Shown: positions 17,346 to 27,207 of the stretch, piece after piece
Layout: the number at the start of each line of letters is the position of its first letter
Numbering within the stretch: position 1 is the stretch's first letter
Assembly: GCA_022565665.1 (NCBI GenBank)
Contig: JAIUMI010000003.1
Coordinates: 124,001 to 188,000, forward strand
Reading direction: 5' to 3'
Origin: Glycocaulis sp.
GTDB lineage: Bacteria > Pseudomonadota > Alphaproteobacteria > Caulobacterales > Maricaulaceae
DNA: 64,000 nt
The notes under the pieces: generated by a model
Told to the model about the DNA's origin: nothing
Databases searched by the model: none
The model's input: only the letters and a program-made list of their open reading frames with translations
Program-made: the position numbers and the translations under genes

Positions 17346-17753
17346 ATGGTAACAGCGCTCCGCCCTCTCCGGCATTTCCTTGCCGTCATCGCCTTCATCG
17401 GCGCGTTGACGGGCGGTCTGATGCCGTCCGGCTGGATGCCCGAAGCCCACGGCGATGGCCAGTTCAGCCTGGTCATCTGTACCGCTGACGGCCCGCTGAC
17501 CCTCACCCTGGACGAGCACGGCCAGCCGGTGGACGCCGATGCACTGGAAGAGGTCGCAAAAGACACGCGCTGTGACTTTGCCGGCCTTGCCGGCCCGGCG
17601 ATGCTTCCCGAAAGCCCTGCCCTGCTAGCGATCACGCACCCGCAAAGCCTTGTCATCAAGGCGCAATCGGAGGCGCTGGCACGCAACCCGGTCCGGCTGC
17701 CCGGACAGCGCGGCCCGCCCTCCTTCCCGGAATTCCTCTCCTTAAGCGCCTGA
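17346..17753 (+). CDS. DUF2946-like exported protein upstream of a TonB receptor
   Basis: 135 residues: an N-terminal signal or anchor (LRHFLAVIAFIGALTGGLMP), then FSLVICTADGPLTL with a Cys, a second Cys in KDTRCDFAG, and a proline-rich end with RGPPSFPEF. This order of an ICTADG motif, a cysteine and a C-terminal RGPP block resembles DUF2946, a family often found beside TonB receptors and thought to be linked to metal handling. It lies 63 bases before the TonB receptor and in the same direction, so the three genes through PepSY form one transport cluster. Function is not known. Confidence 0.7.
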   Translation: MVTALRPLRHFLAVIAFIGALTGGLMPSGWMPEAHGDGQFSLVICTADGPLTLTLDEHGQPVDADALEEVAKDTRCDFAGLAGPAMLPESPALLAITHPQSLVIKAQSEALARNPVRLPGQRGPPSFPEFLSLSA

Positions 17754-17816
17754 TCCCGCGTGCAGACACGCGGGGTCCGGCACCCTGCATATTCTTCGAA
17801 CTTCCGGGATCTACAC

Positions 17817-19874
17817 ATGAAAACCGAGCTCATGGCGTGTGCCGCCGGCACCGCGCTTCTGGCCATGCTGGCCACACCTGCCTTTGCCGAAACCCTCGAC
17901 ATTGAAGCCTCCGACACCACCGACCGCGTGGTCGTGACCGGTTACCGGCTCAATGCACCGGCCGAGGAAGCCGCCGCCGAGATCGCCCGTCAGGCGGGCA
18001 ATATCGCCCTTGTCGACGCCGAAAGCTTCTCGACGCGCTACGCGATCGGGTTCGCTGACACGCTCGCCTTCACCGCCGGTGTGGTGGCCCAGCCGAAATT
18101 CGGCGAGGATTCGCGACTGTCTGTGCGCGGTTCGGGCCTTGCCAACAACATGCATCTTCGCGGCGTGGAACTTCTGTTCAATGGTGTGCCGATCAACAAC
18201 GCGGACGGGTTTGGCGATTATCAGGAGATCGACCCGCTCTTCGTCTCGCATATGGCGGTCAATCGCGGGGCCAATGGCTTCCGCACCGGCTCCACCATGC
18301 TGGGCGGCTCCATCGAGATCATCGGCATCAGCGCCGCTTCGCTGGACAGCGGCTCGGCCCTCCGTGCCGAGGGCGGCTCGTTTGGCACCTCGCGCCTGCA
18401 TGGCCGTACCAGCGGCGTTCAGGGCAGTCTGGACTATGCCTTTGCCGGGACATGGCAGCGCCAGGACGGCTTCCGCCCCAATGCCAACCAGTCCAATGGC
18501 CGCCTCTATGCCGATCTCGGCTGGCGCTGGAATGACAGTGTCGAGACCCGCTTTGGCGTGCTTCGCAGCGACATCAATCAGGAAATGCCGGGCAGCCTTA
18601 CGCTGGCCCAGCTGCGCGCCGATCCGCGCCAGCCCGATCCTGCCGCCATTGCCGGGCAATATGCACGCGACATGAATGCCTGGCGCGGCTGGACGGTGTC
18701 CCATTTCGATACGGGCCTGGGGCGGTTCTCCGTCGGCGGCAGCGCTACCACGCGCACGCTCTGGCACCCGGTTCCGGTCATTGTCGATCAGGACATGGAG
18801 GATTACCGCCTTTTTGCCCGCTGGAGCCATGAAGCCGAGCTGGCGGGCCTGCCGGTCGAGTTCACACTTGGCGGCGATCTGCGGCGCGGTGAAACCGACG
18901 CAAGGGTCTTCCTCAATAATGGCGGTCAGGCCGGATTCCAGATCGGTGACAGCGTACAGACCGCAACCGGCGCCAACGCCTTCCTTGACGTGCGCTTAGG
19001 CGTGACGGAGCGCTTCGATCTGCTGGCGGGGCTGGTGAACAATTCCACGCGGCGCGAGGTTGATAACCGTCTCGCGCCAGCAGCGGGCGGCGATGTCAGC
19101 TTCTCCAGCCTGACAGGCCGCATCGGCGCGCTTTACCGCTTCGATGATGCACTGACCGGCTTTGCCAATATCAGCCAGATCGTCGAGCCACCGACCTTCT
19201 CCGACCTGACGCAAGGCGGCGTGGGCGGGTTTACCCCCATCCGCGCGATGGAAGGTACCAGTTATGAGATCGGCCTGCGGGGCGCGTATGAGCGCGTCCG
19301 CTTTGAGGCCGCGCTCTACCGGATCCATCTGGATAATGAGTTTACCGCCTTCACCGTGGTGCCGGGCATTCCAGCCGCCATCTTCAACGCCGATGACACG
19401 GTGCGTAACGGGTTCGAGCTGGGCGCAGAGGCGCTGCTGCATGACGGCACAAGCGGCGCGTGGCGCACGCGGCTGGCCTACACCTATGGCGATTTTCGCT
19501 TCGATGGCGATGCGGTTTATGGCGATAACCGGCTGCCGGGTCTTGGCCGTCAGAGACTGGTCGCCGAGCTGCGCTACGCCATCGGAGCGTTCGAGATCGC
19601 GCCGAGCCTCACCTGGCAGAGCGGGGACGGCTTCACCGATTACATGAACACCGAAAAGCTGCCCGGCCATACGCTGGTTGGCCTGTCGGCGCGCTATGAG
19701 GTGAATGAGCGCATCGGGCTCTATCTGGAGGGGCGTAACCTGACTGACCGGGCCTATGTCTCGGCGGTCTCCACCGTTGCCAATGCGGCCACCGCCGCGC
19801 CCGCCCGCTTCACGCCGGGTGAAACCCGTGCGCTCTATGCCGGGATCACGCTCGCCTTCGGAGGCGGGCAGTGA
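17817..19874 (+). CDS. TonB-dependent outer-membrane receptor
   Basis: A 685-residue outer-membrane protein. A signal peptide (MKTELMACAAGTALLAMLAT, cleaved after AFA) is followed by a TonB-box-like DRVVVTGYR, a plug domain to about residue 165 (LSVRGSGLANNMHLRGVEL), and a 22-strand beta-barrel ending in TLAFGGGQ. Such receptors import metal chelates, vitamin B12 or sugars using energy from TonB. The neighbouring DUF2946 and PepSY genes favour a metal complex such as a ferric siderophore. ATG at 17817 gives a proper signal peptide. Confidence 0.92.
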   Translation: MKTELMACAAGTALLAMLATPAFAETLDIEASDTTDRVVVTGYRLNAPAEEAAAEIARQAGNIALVDAESFSTRYAIGFADTLAFTAGVVAQPKFGEDSRLSVRGSGLANNMHLRGVELLFNGVPINNADGFGDYQEIDPLFVSHMAVNRGANGFRTGSTMLGGSIEIIGISAASLDSGSALRAEGGSFGTSRLHGRTSGVQGSLDYAFAGTWQRQDGFRPNANQSNGRLYADLGWRWNDSVETRFGVLRSDINQEMPGSLTLAQLRADPRQPDPAAIAGQYARDMNAWRGWTVSHFDTGLGRFSVGGSATTRTLWHPVPVIVDQDMEDYRLFARWSHEAELAGLPVEFTLGGDLRRGETDARVFLNNGGQAGFQIGDSVQTATGANAFLDVRLGVTERFDLLAGLVNNSTRREVDNRLAPAAGGDVSFSSLTGRIGALYRFDDALTGFANISQIVEPPTFSDLTQGGVGGFTPIRAMEGTSYEIGLRGAYERVRFEAALYRIHLDNEFTAFTVVPGIPAAIFNADDTVRNGFELGAEALLHDGTSGAWRTRLAYTYGDFRFDGDAVYGDNRLPGLGRQRLVAELRYAIGAFEIAPSLTWQSGDGFTDYMNTEKLPGHTLVGLSARYEVNERIGLYLEGRNLTDRAYVSAVSTVANAATAAPARFTPGETRALYAGITLAFGGGQ

Positions 19875-21184
19875 TCGGAAATCTTCGCAGCTGGCACCGG
19901 ACGGGGCCGAAGGTTTCGGCCGCCGTCGTGATCCTTTGGGGGCTTACCGGCTTCCTGCACCCGATAATGAGCTGGACCGCGCCGCGCGCAGCCGTCCAGA
20001 TGCCACCAGAGCTGGTTGTGGAGACGGAGGGGGCAAGCGCCCCCTCCACTCTCCCGGCCCTTTCCGGCGAGGCGCGGCACGTTCGCCTCGCCCCCTCATC
20101 TGAGGGCGCTTACTGGAGCCTCCAGATCGCCCCGGGAGCGCCGCGAGTGGCTGTAGATGCCGTGACAGGCGAAGAAGCGACGGACGCGCTCTACGGGCAT
20201 TCTGTGGCGCTGGCGCGCCATTATGCGGGCCTGCCCGAGGCCGAGGTGCGCTCGGTGCGCCAGATCACGCACTTCTCCATGGACTACCCGCCGATCAATC
20301 GCCTCCTGCCCGTGAGCGAGGTGGTGTTTGATACGCCGGATCGGCTGGCCGTCTATGTCGATACCGGTTCGGATCGGCTCGCCGCCGTTTCCAACACGCA
20401 ACGCCGCTGGATGCTGCGCATCTTCCAGAGCGTGCATACACTCGCGCCATTAAAGCCCATAGAGCCCTTGCGCCTGCTGGTCATTACGGGGCTGACGCTC
20501 GCCTTCCTCTCCACCGTGATTGCCGGCATCTCGATGCTGTGGGGCGCGAAGGGGCGGAGTCTGCGCCGCTGGCATCGCTGGGCCGGGGCCGTGCTGGCCC
20601 TGCCCGCCCTCGCCTTCCCGGCATCGGGCCTGTTTCACGCCTGGGTCAATTCGCCCCTGTTCAAGGCCGCTGACCCGGTGGCCGAAGTCTTCGAGATCGC
20701 CGCGCTGACCGGCGTGCCCAGCGGCAGTTTCACCCATCTCGCCGCCAGTGCTGGCGATACCGGCCCGCTCTGGCGCGGGGCGCAAGGACGGGACGCGCGC
20801 TACTGGAGCGCGTCGGGAGAGGCGCTGCCCCTCACCGACATGGACCGGGCCCGCCAGCTCGCGCGCGCTGAGGGCCAGGTGACGCTGCAGGCGCGCTTTG
20901 ATGGCGATTACGGCTTCGCCAACAAGCGCCTGCCTGTCTGGCGGGTGGAGATGGATGGCGCACCAGTCTTCGTGGATCCGGTCGACGGCGTGATCGCCGG
21001 CCAGCCCCCCGGACCGGTGGCAGCCATTGAGCGCTGGACGTTCAACCGTCTGCACAAGTGGAATTTCGCTGATCCGCTGGGCCGCTATGTGCGCGATGGC
21101 GCGATGATGGTGACAGTCCTCGCCCTGATCGTGCTGGCCGTGACCGGCCTGATGCTGGCCAGACGCCGCAGACGGAAATCCTGA
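19871..21184 (+). CDS. PepSY-domain inner-membrane protein (putative siderophore or metal reductase)
   Basis: 437 residues with four predicted membrane helices: about 13-35, 197-222 (LRLLVITGLTLAFLSTVIAG), 232-256 and 402-428. Periplasmic PepSY-like parts lie between helices 1 and 2 and between helices 3 and 4. The arrangement matches PepSY-associated TM proteins, some of which reduce ferric siderophores after uptake. The GTG start overlaps the receptor's stop codon, so the two are translationally coupled. Conserved histidines in the helices (FLHPIMSW, RRWHRWAG, NRLHKWNF) could bind heme. Substrate and activity are inferred from context only. Confidence 0.85.
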   Translation: MIGNLRSWHRTGPKVSAAVVILWGLTGFLHPIMSWTAPRAAVQMPPELVVETEGASAPSTLPALSGEARHVRLAPSSEGAYWSLQIAPGAPRVAVDAVTGEEATDALYGHSVALARHYAGLPEAEVRSVRQITHFSMDYPPINRLLPVSEVVFDTPDRLAVYVDTGSDRLAAVSNTQRRWMLRIFQSVHTLAPLKPIEPLRLLVITGLTLAFLSTVIAGISMLWGAKGRSLRRWHRWAGAVLALPALAFPASGLFHAWVNSPLFKAADPVAEVFEIAALTGVPSGSFTHLAASAGDTGPLWRGAQGRDARYWSASGEALPLTDMDRARQLARAEGQVTLQARFDGDYGFANKRLPVWRVEMDGAPVFVDPVDGVIAGQPPGPVAAIERWTFNRLHKWNFADPLGRYVRDGAMMVTVLALIVLAVTGLMLARRRRRKS

Positions 21185-21196
21185 CGCCTGACGCAC

Positions 21197-21232
21197 AAGA
21201 CCCCGGACGCCGCTGAGGCGGTCCGGGGTCTT
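21197..21232 (+). terminator. Bidirectional hairpin terminator between convergent genes
   Basis: A perfect 12-base stem, AAGACCCCGGAC (21197-21208) with GTCCGGGGTCTT (21221-21232), between the PepSY gene and the porin gene, which converge here. Confidence 0.8.
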
Positions 21233-21261
21233 GCAAGGCAGTCCCGGCGATGCTGCGCAGC

Positions 21262-22566
21262 CTAGAACGGCGCGCTCAGCATCACATAACCATAGACAGG
21301 ATCGGAGCTGGCTGCGGCGTTCGGCGCATTGCGGGCAAACTCGCCGCGGAACAGCACCATCGTGCCGGCTTCCAGCTGCAGCCGGTCAGGCTTCAGCCAG
21401 TAAGTGCCGCGCACCTCAGCCAACGTGCCGATACGGCTGCCAGACTGGCCGGTCGTGTCACGCAGGCCCGCTACACGCCAGCGGTCGGTATCCGACGCCA
21501 GACGCGATTCCTGCACCTGGACCACAATCGCGGCAGGGCCGTTACGCAGATCAAGGCGCGGACCGAAAGCGATCAGGTTTTCGCGGAAATGAGTGAAAGA
21601 CAGACCCGTCGTGCCGAAATCGCCCCTGCGGCCGCCAAACAGCGGGTTGAACCGGTTCCAGCGCGCATCGGCCGGATCGTTATCGCCGCTGGCATAGACC
21701 AGCTGGGCCGACAGGCGCGGGTTCCAGGCGCCCTCGAAGGTGTAACCAGCGGCGGCATGAGCCGACCAGGCGCGCACATCAAGCGTATTGCCGCCCACGG
21801 GCTGGTCGCCCGTCTGGCCCATGATCTCCAGATCGAAATCATACTGACCAGCCGCGCGCGGACGGGTCAGGCGCAAGCCGGGGGTGAGCAGATCGGCACC
21901 ATTCTCCTCATTCAGGCCGAAAAGATAGGCTTCAAGGCGCCAGTTATCGGGCAGGCCCGTGCGCGTGAGATGCACGCCCCAGAAGCGCGTGCCCCATTCG
22001 GCTTCGTCGATCTGCGCGGTGTTGTTTTCCAGCGCGTTACGGTCACCGGGGCGGATACGCACCGGCGCGGTGTAGAACACGTCGGCCGCCCAGTTTTCTG
22101 CCGGTGAGAAGCGCGCGCGCACGCCCTCGAAATTGTTCGGCGAGTTGCGGAAGCCCTGCTCGGTCGCCAGACGGCCCGAACCGGCATTCATCACGAAACG
22201 GCCAGCCTGAATCGTGCCGCCTTCCACAGGAATACGCACATAGGCCTGCAACAGCTCGGCCGCGTTCACCGAACCGTTGGGGATGACCGAACCGCTATCG
22301 GTCAGCCAGGCACGGGCGTCGAGAAACTCACCGCCGAAAACGACGCGGCCGGCATCGTATTCGCCGTGAATGCGCACGCGGCTGGAGAGCATCTGGTCAG
22401 AGCCCTCACTGCCCGCACGGAACAGATCGCTCAGCGATTCATAGCGGATACGGGCAGAGCCGTTGAGCGTGAAGGGAGAAGCCCCTTCATCGGACGCCGC
22501 GGCCATCGCCGGAGCGCAGACAGACATCATGAGCCCGGACAGGCCGGCAGCAAGAATACGTTTCAT
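21262..22566 (-). CDS. Alginate-export-family outer-membrane porin
   Basis: A 434-residue protein with signal peptide (MKRILAAGLSGLMMSVCAPA) and a beta-barrel of the alginate export (AlgE-like) type. Typical blocks are SARIRYESLSDLFRAG, SDQMLSSRVRIHGEYD, GRFVMNAGSGRLATEQGF, NNFEGVRARF, WNRFNPLFGG and the C-terminal YGYVMLSAPF. Members are monomeric barrels that pass anionic polysaccharides or other solutes across the outer membrane. ATG at 22566 gives the signal peptide. An incomplete paralogue lies directly upstream in the same direction, so this gene could be its working counterpart. Confidence 0.88.
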   Translation of the reverse strand: MKRILAAGLSGLMMSVCAPAMAAASDEGASPFTLNGSARIRYESLSDLFRAGSEGSDQMLSSRVRIHGEYDAGRVVFGGEFLDARAWLTDSGSVIPNGSVNAAELLQAYVRIPVEGGTIQAGRFVMNAGSGRLATEQGFRNSPNNFEGVRARFSPAENWAADVFYTAPVRIRPGDRNALENNTAQIDEAEWGTRFWGVHLTRTGLPDNWRLEAYLFGLNEENGADLLTPGLRLTRPRAAGQYDFDLEIMGQTGDQPVGGNTLDVRAWSAHAAAGYTFEGAWNPRLSAQLVYASGDNDPADARWNRFNPLFGGRRGDFGTTGLSFTHFRENLIAFGPRLDLRNGPAAIVVQVQESRLASDTDRWRVAGLRDTTGQSGSRIGTLAEVRGTYWLKPDRLQLEAGTMVLFRGEFARNAPNAAASSDPVYGYVMLSAPF

Positions 22567-22664
22567 GGAACACCCGGACGAGAGGAACAAACCGGGCGTC
22601 AATACACTCTGAAAAGTTGACTTTACGCTTAACCATGTGGCGCAAGGCAAAAACGAGCGTTGCG

Positions 22665-24007
22665 CTAGAACCGCGTGGAGACTGCCAGATAGCCATAGAC
22701 CGGATTATCGGCATCGGGCGCGCCCGGCGCCTCGCGGGCGAACCGGCCCTTGATAAGCGTCGCGGTACCAAACTCGATATCGAGCCTGCGTTCAGGCAAA
22801 GCGCGCCACTGCACCCGCGCATCCACCACCTGGCCCACATGACGGCCCGATGCGCCGGTTTCATCGCGCAGACGCGCGCGCACCCATTGGTCACTGCCCG
22901 AAGCCAGACGCACATCCTGCACCAGCAGATGGGCCCTCACCGGCCCCTCACGCACTTCCAGGCGCGCGCCCGTGCTGATCATGTTCTGGCGTGATAGCGG
23001 GCCGAAAATGCCGGTATGGCCGAAATCACTGCCTCGCCCGCCAAACAGCGGGTTGAACCGGTTCCACTCCCCGTCCCCCGCCACATCATCGCCGCTGGCC
23101 CACGCCGTCTGAAAGGAGAGGCGCGGCGTCCAGCGCGTATCGAACGTGTAGCCGGCCACAAAATGCGTGCTGGCCGCGCGCACATCCTGGCGCAAGCCGC
23201 CAGTCACGGAATGACCCGTCTGGCCTGCAGCGCGGCCTCGAAATCGGCCCGCCCCGGCTGTGCCTCCCGCCAGAGCCTTGCGCCCGGCGTGTAAAGCCGC
23301 GTGCCATCAGCCTGGTCCAGCACGAATAGATAGGCTTCCGCGTTGATATTTTCGGGCAAGCCGGTGCGGGCAAGATGCGCGCCCATGAAGCGTGTGTCCC
23401 AGTCGACCCGGTCAAACCGATGAGCATTGCGGCGCAGGCTCGCCTGATCGGACGGGCGGCGCTCCACCGGCGCGGTGACAAAGCCCAGAAACTGCCAGTG
23501 CTCGCCCGGAGAGATGCGCAGCTGCACGCCTTCAAAATTGTCCGGCACATTGGAAAACGAGCTGGCGTCTGAGAGCCGCTTGGAGCCTATCGGCATGATG
23601 AAGCGCCCTGCCCGGACGCTGACCCGTTCGCCGAGCGGAAGATCAAGATAGGCCTGATAGATATCGAGCGCATTGACCGCGCTGGTGGCGACAATCGAGC
23701 CATCATCGGCCAGTGCGCCGTGTGCATCGATCAGCTCTGCCACACCTGTTACCTGCCCCATGCGCACATCGGCGCGCAGGAAAATCTGGCTGGAGAGAAA
23801 CTGGTCAGAGCCCTCCAGCCCGGCCCGGAAGGGCGCGCTCAGGCTTTCATAACGCACACGGACAGAGCCGGAGAAATTCACCTCGAAGCCGGACGCCGCT
23901 TCCTGCTGCGACGACGCGTCCTCCGCCAGCGCCTTACCTTGGCTGGCAACCATGTACAGGCACCCCGCCGCAAGCGCGGTTAACCATCGTCCCGGCCTGA
24001 TCTGCAT
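22665..24007 (-). pseudogene. Second alginate-export-family porin, broken by a one-base frameshift
   Basis: Two frames, 24007-23204 and 23207-22665, together make one porin like the one at 21262-22566. The first gives the signal peptide and N-terminal barrel (VRVRYESLSAPFRAGLEGSD, FSNVPDNFEGVQLRI). The second gives the C-terminal barrel (WNRFNPLFGG, VYGYLAVSTRF). At about 23220, reading CAG GC CAG ACG GGT instead of CAG GGC CAG ACG GGT drops one base. Restoring it gives QGQTGHSVTGGLRQDVR, which lines up with GQTGDQPVGGNTLDVR in the intact paralogue. As written the first frame ends early, after 267 residues. This is either a recent inactivation or a sequencing error, and no slippery heptamer is visible. 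Confidence 0.85.
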
Positions 24008-24147
24008 AGCGCCTGTCCCGCTGCCAGACGGCCCGCGCTGTTACAGAACAGTCGCAAAGCCGTCACACACGGAAGTTCGCACTAACGCAATCACAAGCCG
24101 GGTCAAGCCCGATGCTCAGAACACGGAAGAATAGAGGGGCGCCGCCC

Positions 24148-25515
24148 CTATTCCGCCGCCTCGCGCATGGGCGCGGCGGGCTTGAGCGCATCGGCGATCT
24201 GGAACGCCATCTCGAGGGCCTGATCGGCATTCAGGCGCGGATCGCAATGCGTGTGGTAGCGGCTGGAAAGATCAGCTTCGGAGAGATGCCCTGCCCCGCC
24301 CACGCACTCGGTCACGTCCTGGCCGGTCATCTCGAAATGGACGCCGCCGGGCTCCGCGCCCTCGGACCGCACCACCTCGATAAAGCTCTTCAGCTCGGAG
24401 AGGATGCTGTCAAAGCCGCGCGTCTTGTAGCCATTGCCAGCCTTGACCGTATTGCCGTGCATCGGATCACACGACCAGACCACATTGCGCCCCTCGGAGA
24501 CCACCTTGCGGACCAGAGGCGGCAGGCCCTTTTCCACCTTGCCGGCGCCCATACGGGCGTAGAGCACGAGACGGCCCGCCTCATTGCGCGGATTGAGAAG
24601 ATCAATCAGCTCGATCAGCTCATCAGGGTCCAGCGTCGGGCCGCATTTCAGGCCGATAGGGTTTTCCACGCCGCGGCAATATTCCACATGCGCGCCATCG
24701 GGCTGGCGGGTGCGGTCGCCGATCCAGATGAGGTGGGCAGAGGTGCCGTACCAGCGCCCCGACTGGGCCTCCATGCGCGTCATCGCCTCTTCGAAGGGCA
24801 GGTGCAGCGCCTCATGGGAGGTATAGAAATCAACGCCTTCGAGCGAGGGCGCGGCATCGGCCGTCACGCCGCAGGCGCGCATGAAGGCCAGCGCCTCGGT
24901 GATGCGGTCGGCATATTCCTGATAGCGTTCGCCGGCCGGGCTGCCGGAGAGAAAGTCCAGTGTCCACTGATGCACGTTGTGCAGGTCCGCATAGCCACCC
25001 GACGCCAGCGCGCGCAGCAGGTTCAGCGTGGAGGCTGACTGGTCGTAAGCCCTTATCAGCCTTTGCGGATCAGGAATGCGCCCTTCCGGCGTGAAGGCCA
25101 TGTCATTGATGGAATCGCCCCGATAGGAAGGCAGCTCCACACCGTCAATCACTTCGGTATCCGCAGAGCGCGGCTTGGAAAACTGGCCTGCAATCCGGCC
25201 CACCTTCACCACCGGCTTGGCGGCGGCGAATGTCATCACCACGGCCATCTGCAGCAGCACCCTGAAGGTGTCGCGCACATTGCCTGCGGAGAATTCCTTA
25301 AAGCTTTCAGCACAGTCGCCGCCCTGCAGCAGGAAGGCCTGGCCCGAAGCCACATTGGCCAGCTGGCGGCGCAGGCGGCGTATCTCGCCGGCAAAAACCA
25401 GCGGCGGACGGCGAGACAGCTCGGCCTCGACCGCTTCGAGCGCGGCCTTGTCGGGATAGACCGGCAGCTGCCGGACTGTGCGTGTCCTCCAGCTATTCGG
25501 GTTCCATCCACTCAT
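24148..25515 (-). CDS. aroG: DAHP synthase, class II (plant-like)
   Basis: A 455-residue 3-deoxy-D-arabino-heptulosonate 7-phosphate synthase, which condenses phosphoenolpyruvate with erythrose 4-phosphate as the first step of the shikimate pathway. Class II features are [10 protein letters not shown] near residue 65, [33 protein letters not shown] and the late [11 protein letters not shown] and HTHCDPRLN, which supply metal ligands Cys, His, Glu and Asp. It lies 10 bases after the glutathione reductase gene on the same strand. The gene name is by function; other names for class II enzymes are in use. Confidence 0.94.
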   Translation of the reverse strand: MSGWNPNSWRTRTVRQLPVYPDKAALEAVEAELSRRPPLVFAGEIRRLRRQLANVASGQAFLLQGGDCAESFKEFSAGNVRDTFRVLLQMAVVMTFAAAKPVVKVGRIAGQFSKPRSADTEVIDGVELPSYRGDSINDMAFTPEGRIPDPQRLIRAYDQSASTLNLLRALASGGYADLHNVHQWTLDFLSGSPAGERYQEYADRITEALAFMRACGVTADAAPSLEGVDFYTSHEALHLPFEEAMTRMEAQSGRWYGTSAHLIWIGDRTRQPDGAHVEYCRGVENPIGLKCGPTLDPDELIELIDLLNPRNEAGRLVLYARMGAGKVEKGLPPLVRKVVSEGRNVVWSCDPMHGNTVKAGNGYKTRGFDSILSELKSFIEVVRSEGAEPGGVHFEMTGQDVTECVGGAGHLSEADLSSRYHTHCDPRLNADQALEMAFQIADALKPAAPMREAAE

Positions 25516-25525
25516 CGCGCTACCT

Positions 25526-26914
25526 CTACCTTCCTGGTCGTAATTCGGGCGGGGTCCATTTTTCCCGCATGGTTACAAGCTCTTCGGCCACTGTCGGGTG
25601 CACCGCGCAGGTGGCATCGAACTGCTCCTTGGTCAGCCCGGCCTTCACCGCGATGGCGATGGCCTGGATGATCTCGGGCGCATCATCGCCCACAATGTGC
25701 ACGCCGAGAACCCTGTTCGTGCCGCGCTGCACAACAATCTTCATCATCATCCGGTCCGGATCGGGCCCGAGCATGCCCTTCATGGGCCGGAAACTCGTTT
25801 TGTAAACATCCACTTCGCCATGTTCGTGGCGCGCCTCCGCCTCGGTCAGCCCCACCGTGCCGACCGGCGGCTGGGTGAAGACGGCGCTGGCAACGTTGGA
25901 ATGATCGTAAGCCGTTGGATTATCATTAAAAACCGTCTCCACAAAGCAGACCGCCTCACGGATCGCGACCGGCGTCAGATTGACCCGGTTGGTGACATCG
26001 CCAACCGCGTAGATGTGGGGCACGCTGGTGCGCGAATATTCATCGACCAGCACGGCGCCGTTCCTGCCCGTCGCCACCCCTGCGTTCTCAAGGCCGAGAC
26101 CAGCGGTGTAAGCGTCGCGCCCGATCGCGAAAACCACTTCATCTACAACAAGTTCGTCGCCATTCTTGAGGTGAACCGCCTTCTTGCCGTCGCCCTGCTT
26201 TTCGATGCGGGTGAAGACGGTTTTGGTGATGACACGCACCCCTGCCCGCTTCAGGCCTTCATGGACGGCCTCGCGCACATCATCGTCAAAACCCCGCAGC
26301 ACCGTGTCGCCGCGATAGACGAGTGTGGTCTGGACCCCGAGCTGGGCAAAGACTTCGGCAAATTCGCACGCGATATAGCCACCGCCTGCAATCACCATGG
26401 ATGAGGGTAGCTTCTTCAGGTGGAAGAGGTGATCTGAAACAATCGAGTGTTCCACGCCTTCAAGCGTTTCATCTACATTGGGCCGCCCGCCCGTCGCGAT
26501 AAGAATACACTTCGCCGTTACACGCCTGCCTGAGGGTTTGAGTTCGAGCGTATGGGCGTCGATGAACTCGGCCCGTTCCTCGATCAGCTCCACACCCGCA
26601 TTGCCGAGGTTCTTCGCGTAAATACCTGAAAGCCTGTCGACTTCGGCGTTCATCGCGTCGCGGAATGCCGGCCAGTCGAAGGACGGGCTTCCCACCTCCC
26701 AGCCATAGGACTTGGCGAGTTCAAATTGCTTTTTGAAACCAGAGGCATAGACCATGAACTTCTTCGGGACACAGCCGCGGATCACGCAGGTGCCGCCGGG
26801 CCGGTGCTCCTCCGCCACGGCCACTTTCAGGCCTTTGAGCGCCGTCAGGCGCGAGGCGCGCACGCCCCCAGAACCGGCGCCGATGGTGAAGAGGTCATAG
26901 TCGAAATCGGACAT
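25526..26914 (-). CDS. gor: Glutathione-disulfide reductase
   Basis: A 462-residue FAD-dependent enzyme that reduces GSSG with NADPH in the cytosol. [11 protein letters not shown] (13-23) binds FAD. The redox pair is Cys43/Cys48 in [13 protein letters not shown], which has the glutathione reductase arrangement. The C-terminal [10 protein letters not shown] supplies the catalytic His-Glu. ATG at 26914 ([10 protein letters not shown]) is the family-like start, and the open frame runs 68 unsupported codons further up. It is followed 10 bases later by the DAHP synthase gene. Confidence 0.93.
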   Translation of the reverse strand: MSDFDYDLFTIGAGSGGVRASRLTALKGLKVAVAEEHRPGGTCVIRGCVPKKFMVYASGFKKQFELAKSYGWEVGSPSFDWPAFRDAMNAEVDRLSGIYAKNLGNAGVELIEERAEFIDAHTLELKPSGRRVTAKCILIATGGRPNVDETLEGVEHSIVSDHLFHLKKLPSSMVIAGGGYIACEFAEVFAQLGVQTTLVYRGDTVLRGFDDDVREAVHEGLKRAGVRVITKTVFTRIEKQGDGKKAVHLKNGDELVVDEVVFAIGRDAYTAGLGLENAGVATGRNGAVLVDEYSRTSVPHIYAVGDVTNRVNLTPVAIREAVCFVETVFNDNPTAYDHSNVASAVFTQPPVGTVGLTEAEARHEHGEVDVYKTSFRPMKGMLGPDPDRMMMKIVVQRGTNRVLGVHIVGDDAPEIIQAIAIAVKAGLTKEQFDATCAVHPTVAEELVTMREKWTPPELRPGR

Positions 26915-27207
26915 ATCCAGCCTGCCAAATCCTATGTTTTCAAAGAGTGAAAATGGGGTTTTCACCCCCCGATTCATAGGTCCGCGAGGGGGCAAATGAC
27001 ATAGGGCATTTTGGCCACGGGGGGAGGATAGTGGCAAACTTATCCTCGCTTTTCGCGGATTCCCTATTCCCGCAGCCCGAGCCGTGCCCCTCGAGGCCTT
27101 TGCCACCACGTCGGGCAAGTGATCAGAACGCGGAGATTGTTGGTTTTAGGTTGCCGCCCTAGATTTTTTTTGCATTAATGGACAAAGAAATTGGGATGGG
27201 GAGCAAA
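26915..27207 (+). other. Intergenic region between divergent gor and lipoprotein genes
   Basis: 293 bases with no convincing gene. It must hold promoters for both directions. The right end is unusually AT-rich for this genome (an eight-T run at 27164-27171), in keeping with a promoter for the lipoprotein gene. I see no repeat or RNA here. Confidence 0.5.

Noticed and set aside
23200-23230. Programmed -1 frameshifting in the second porin gene.
   Set aside because: No X-XXY-YYZ slippery heptamer and no clear stimulatory structure. A one-base deletion is simpler.
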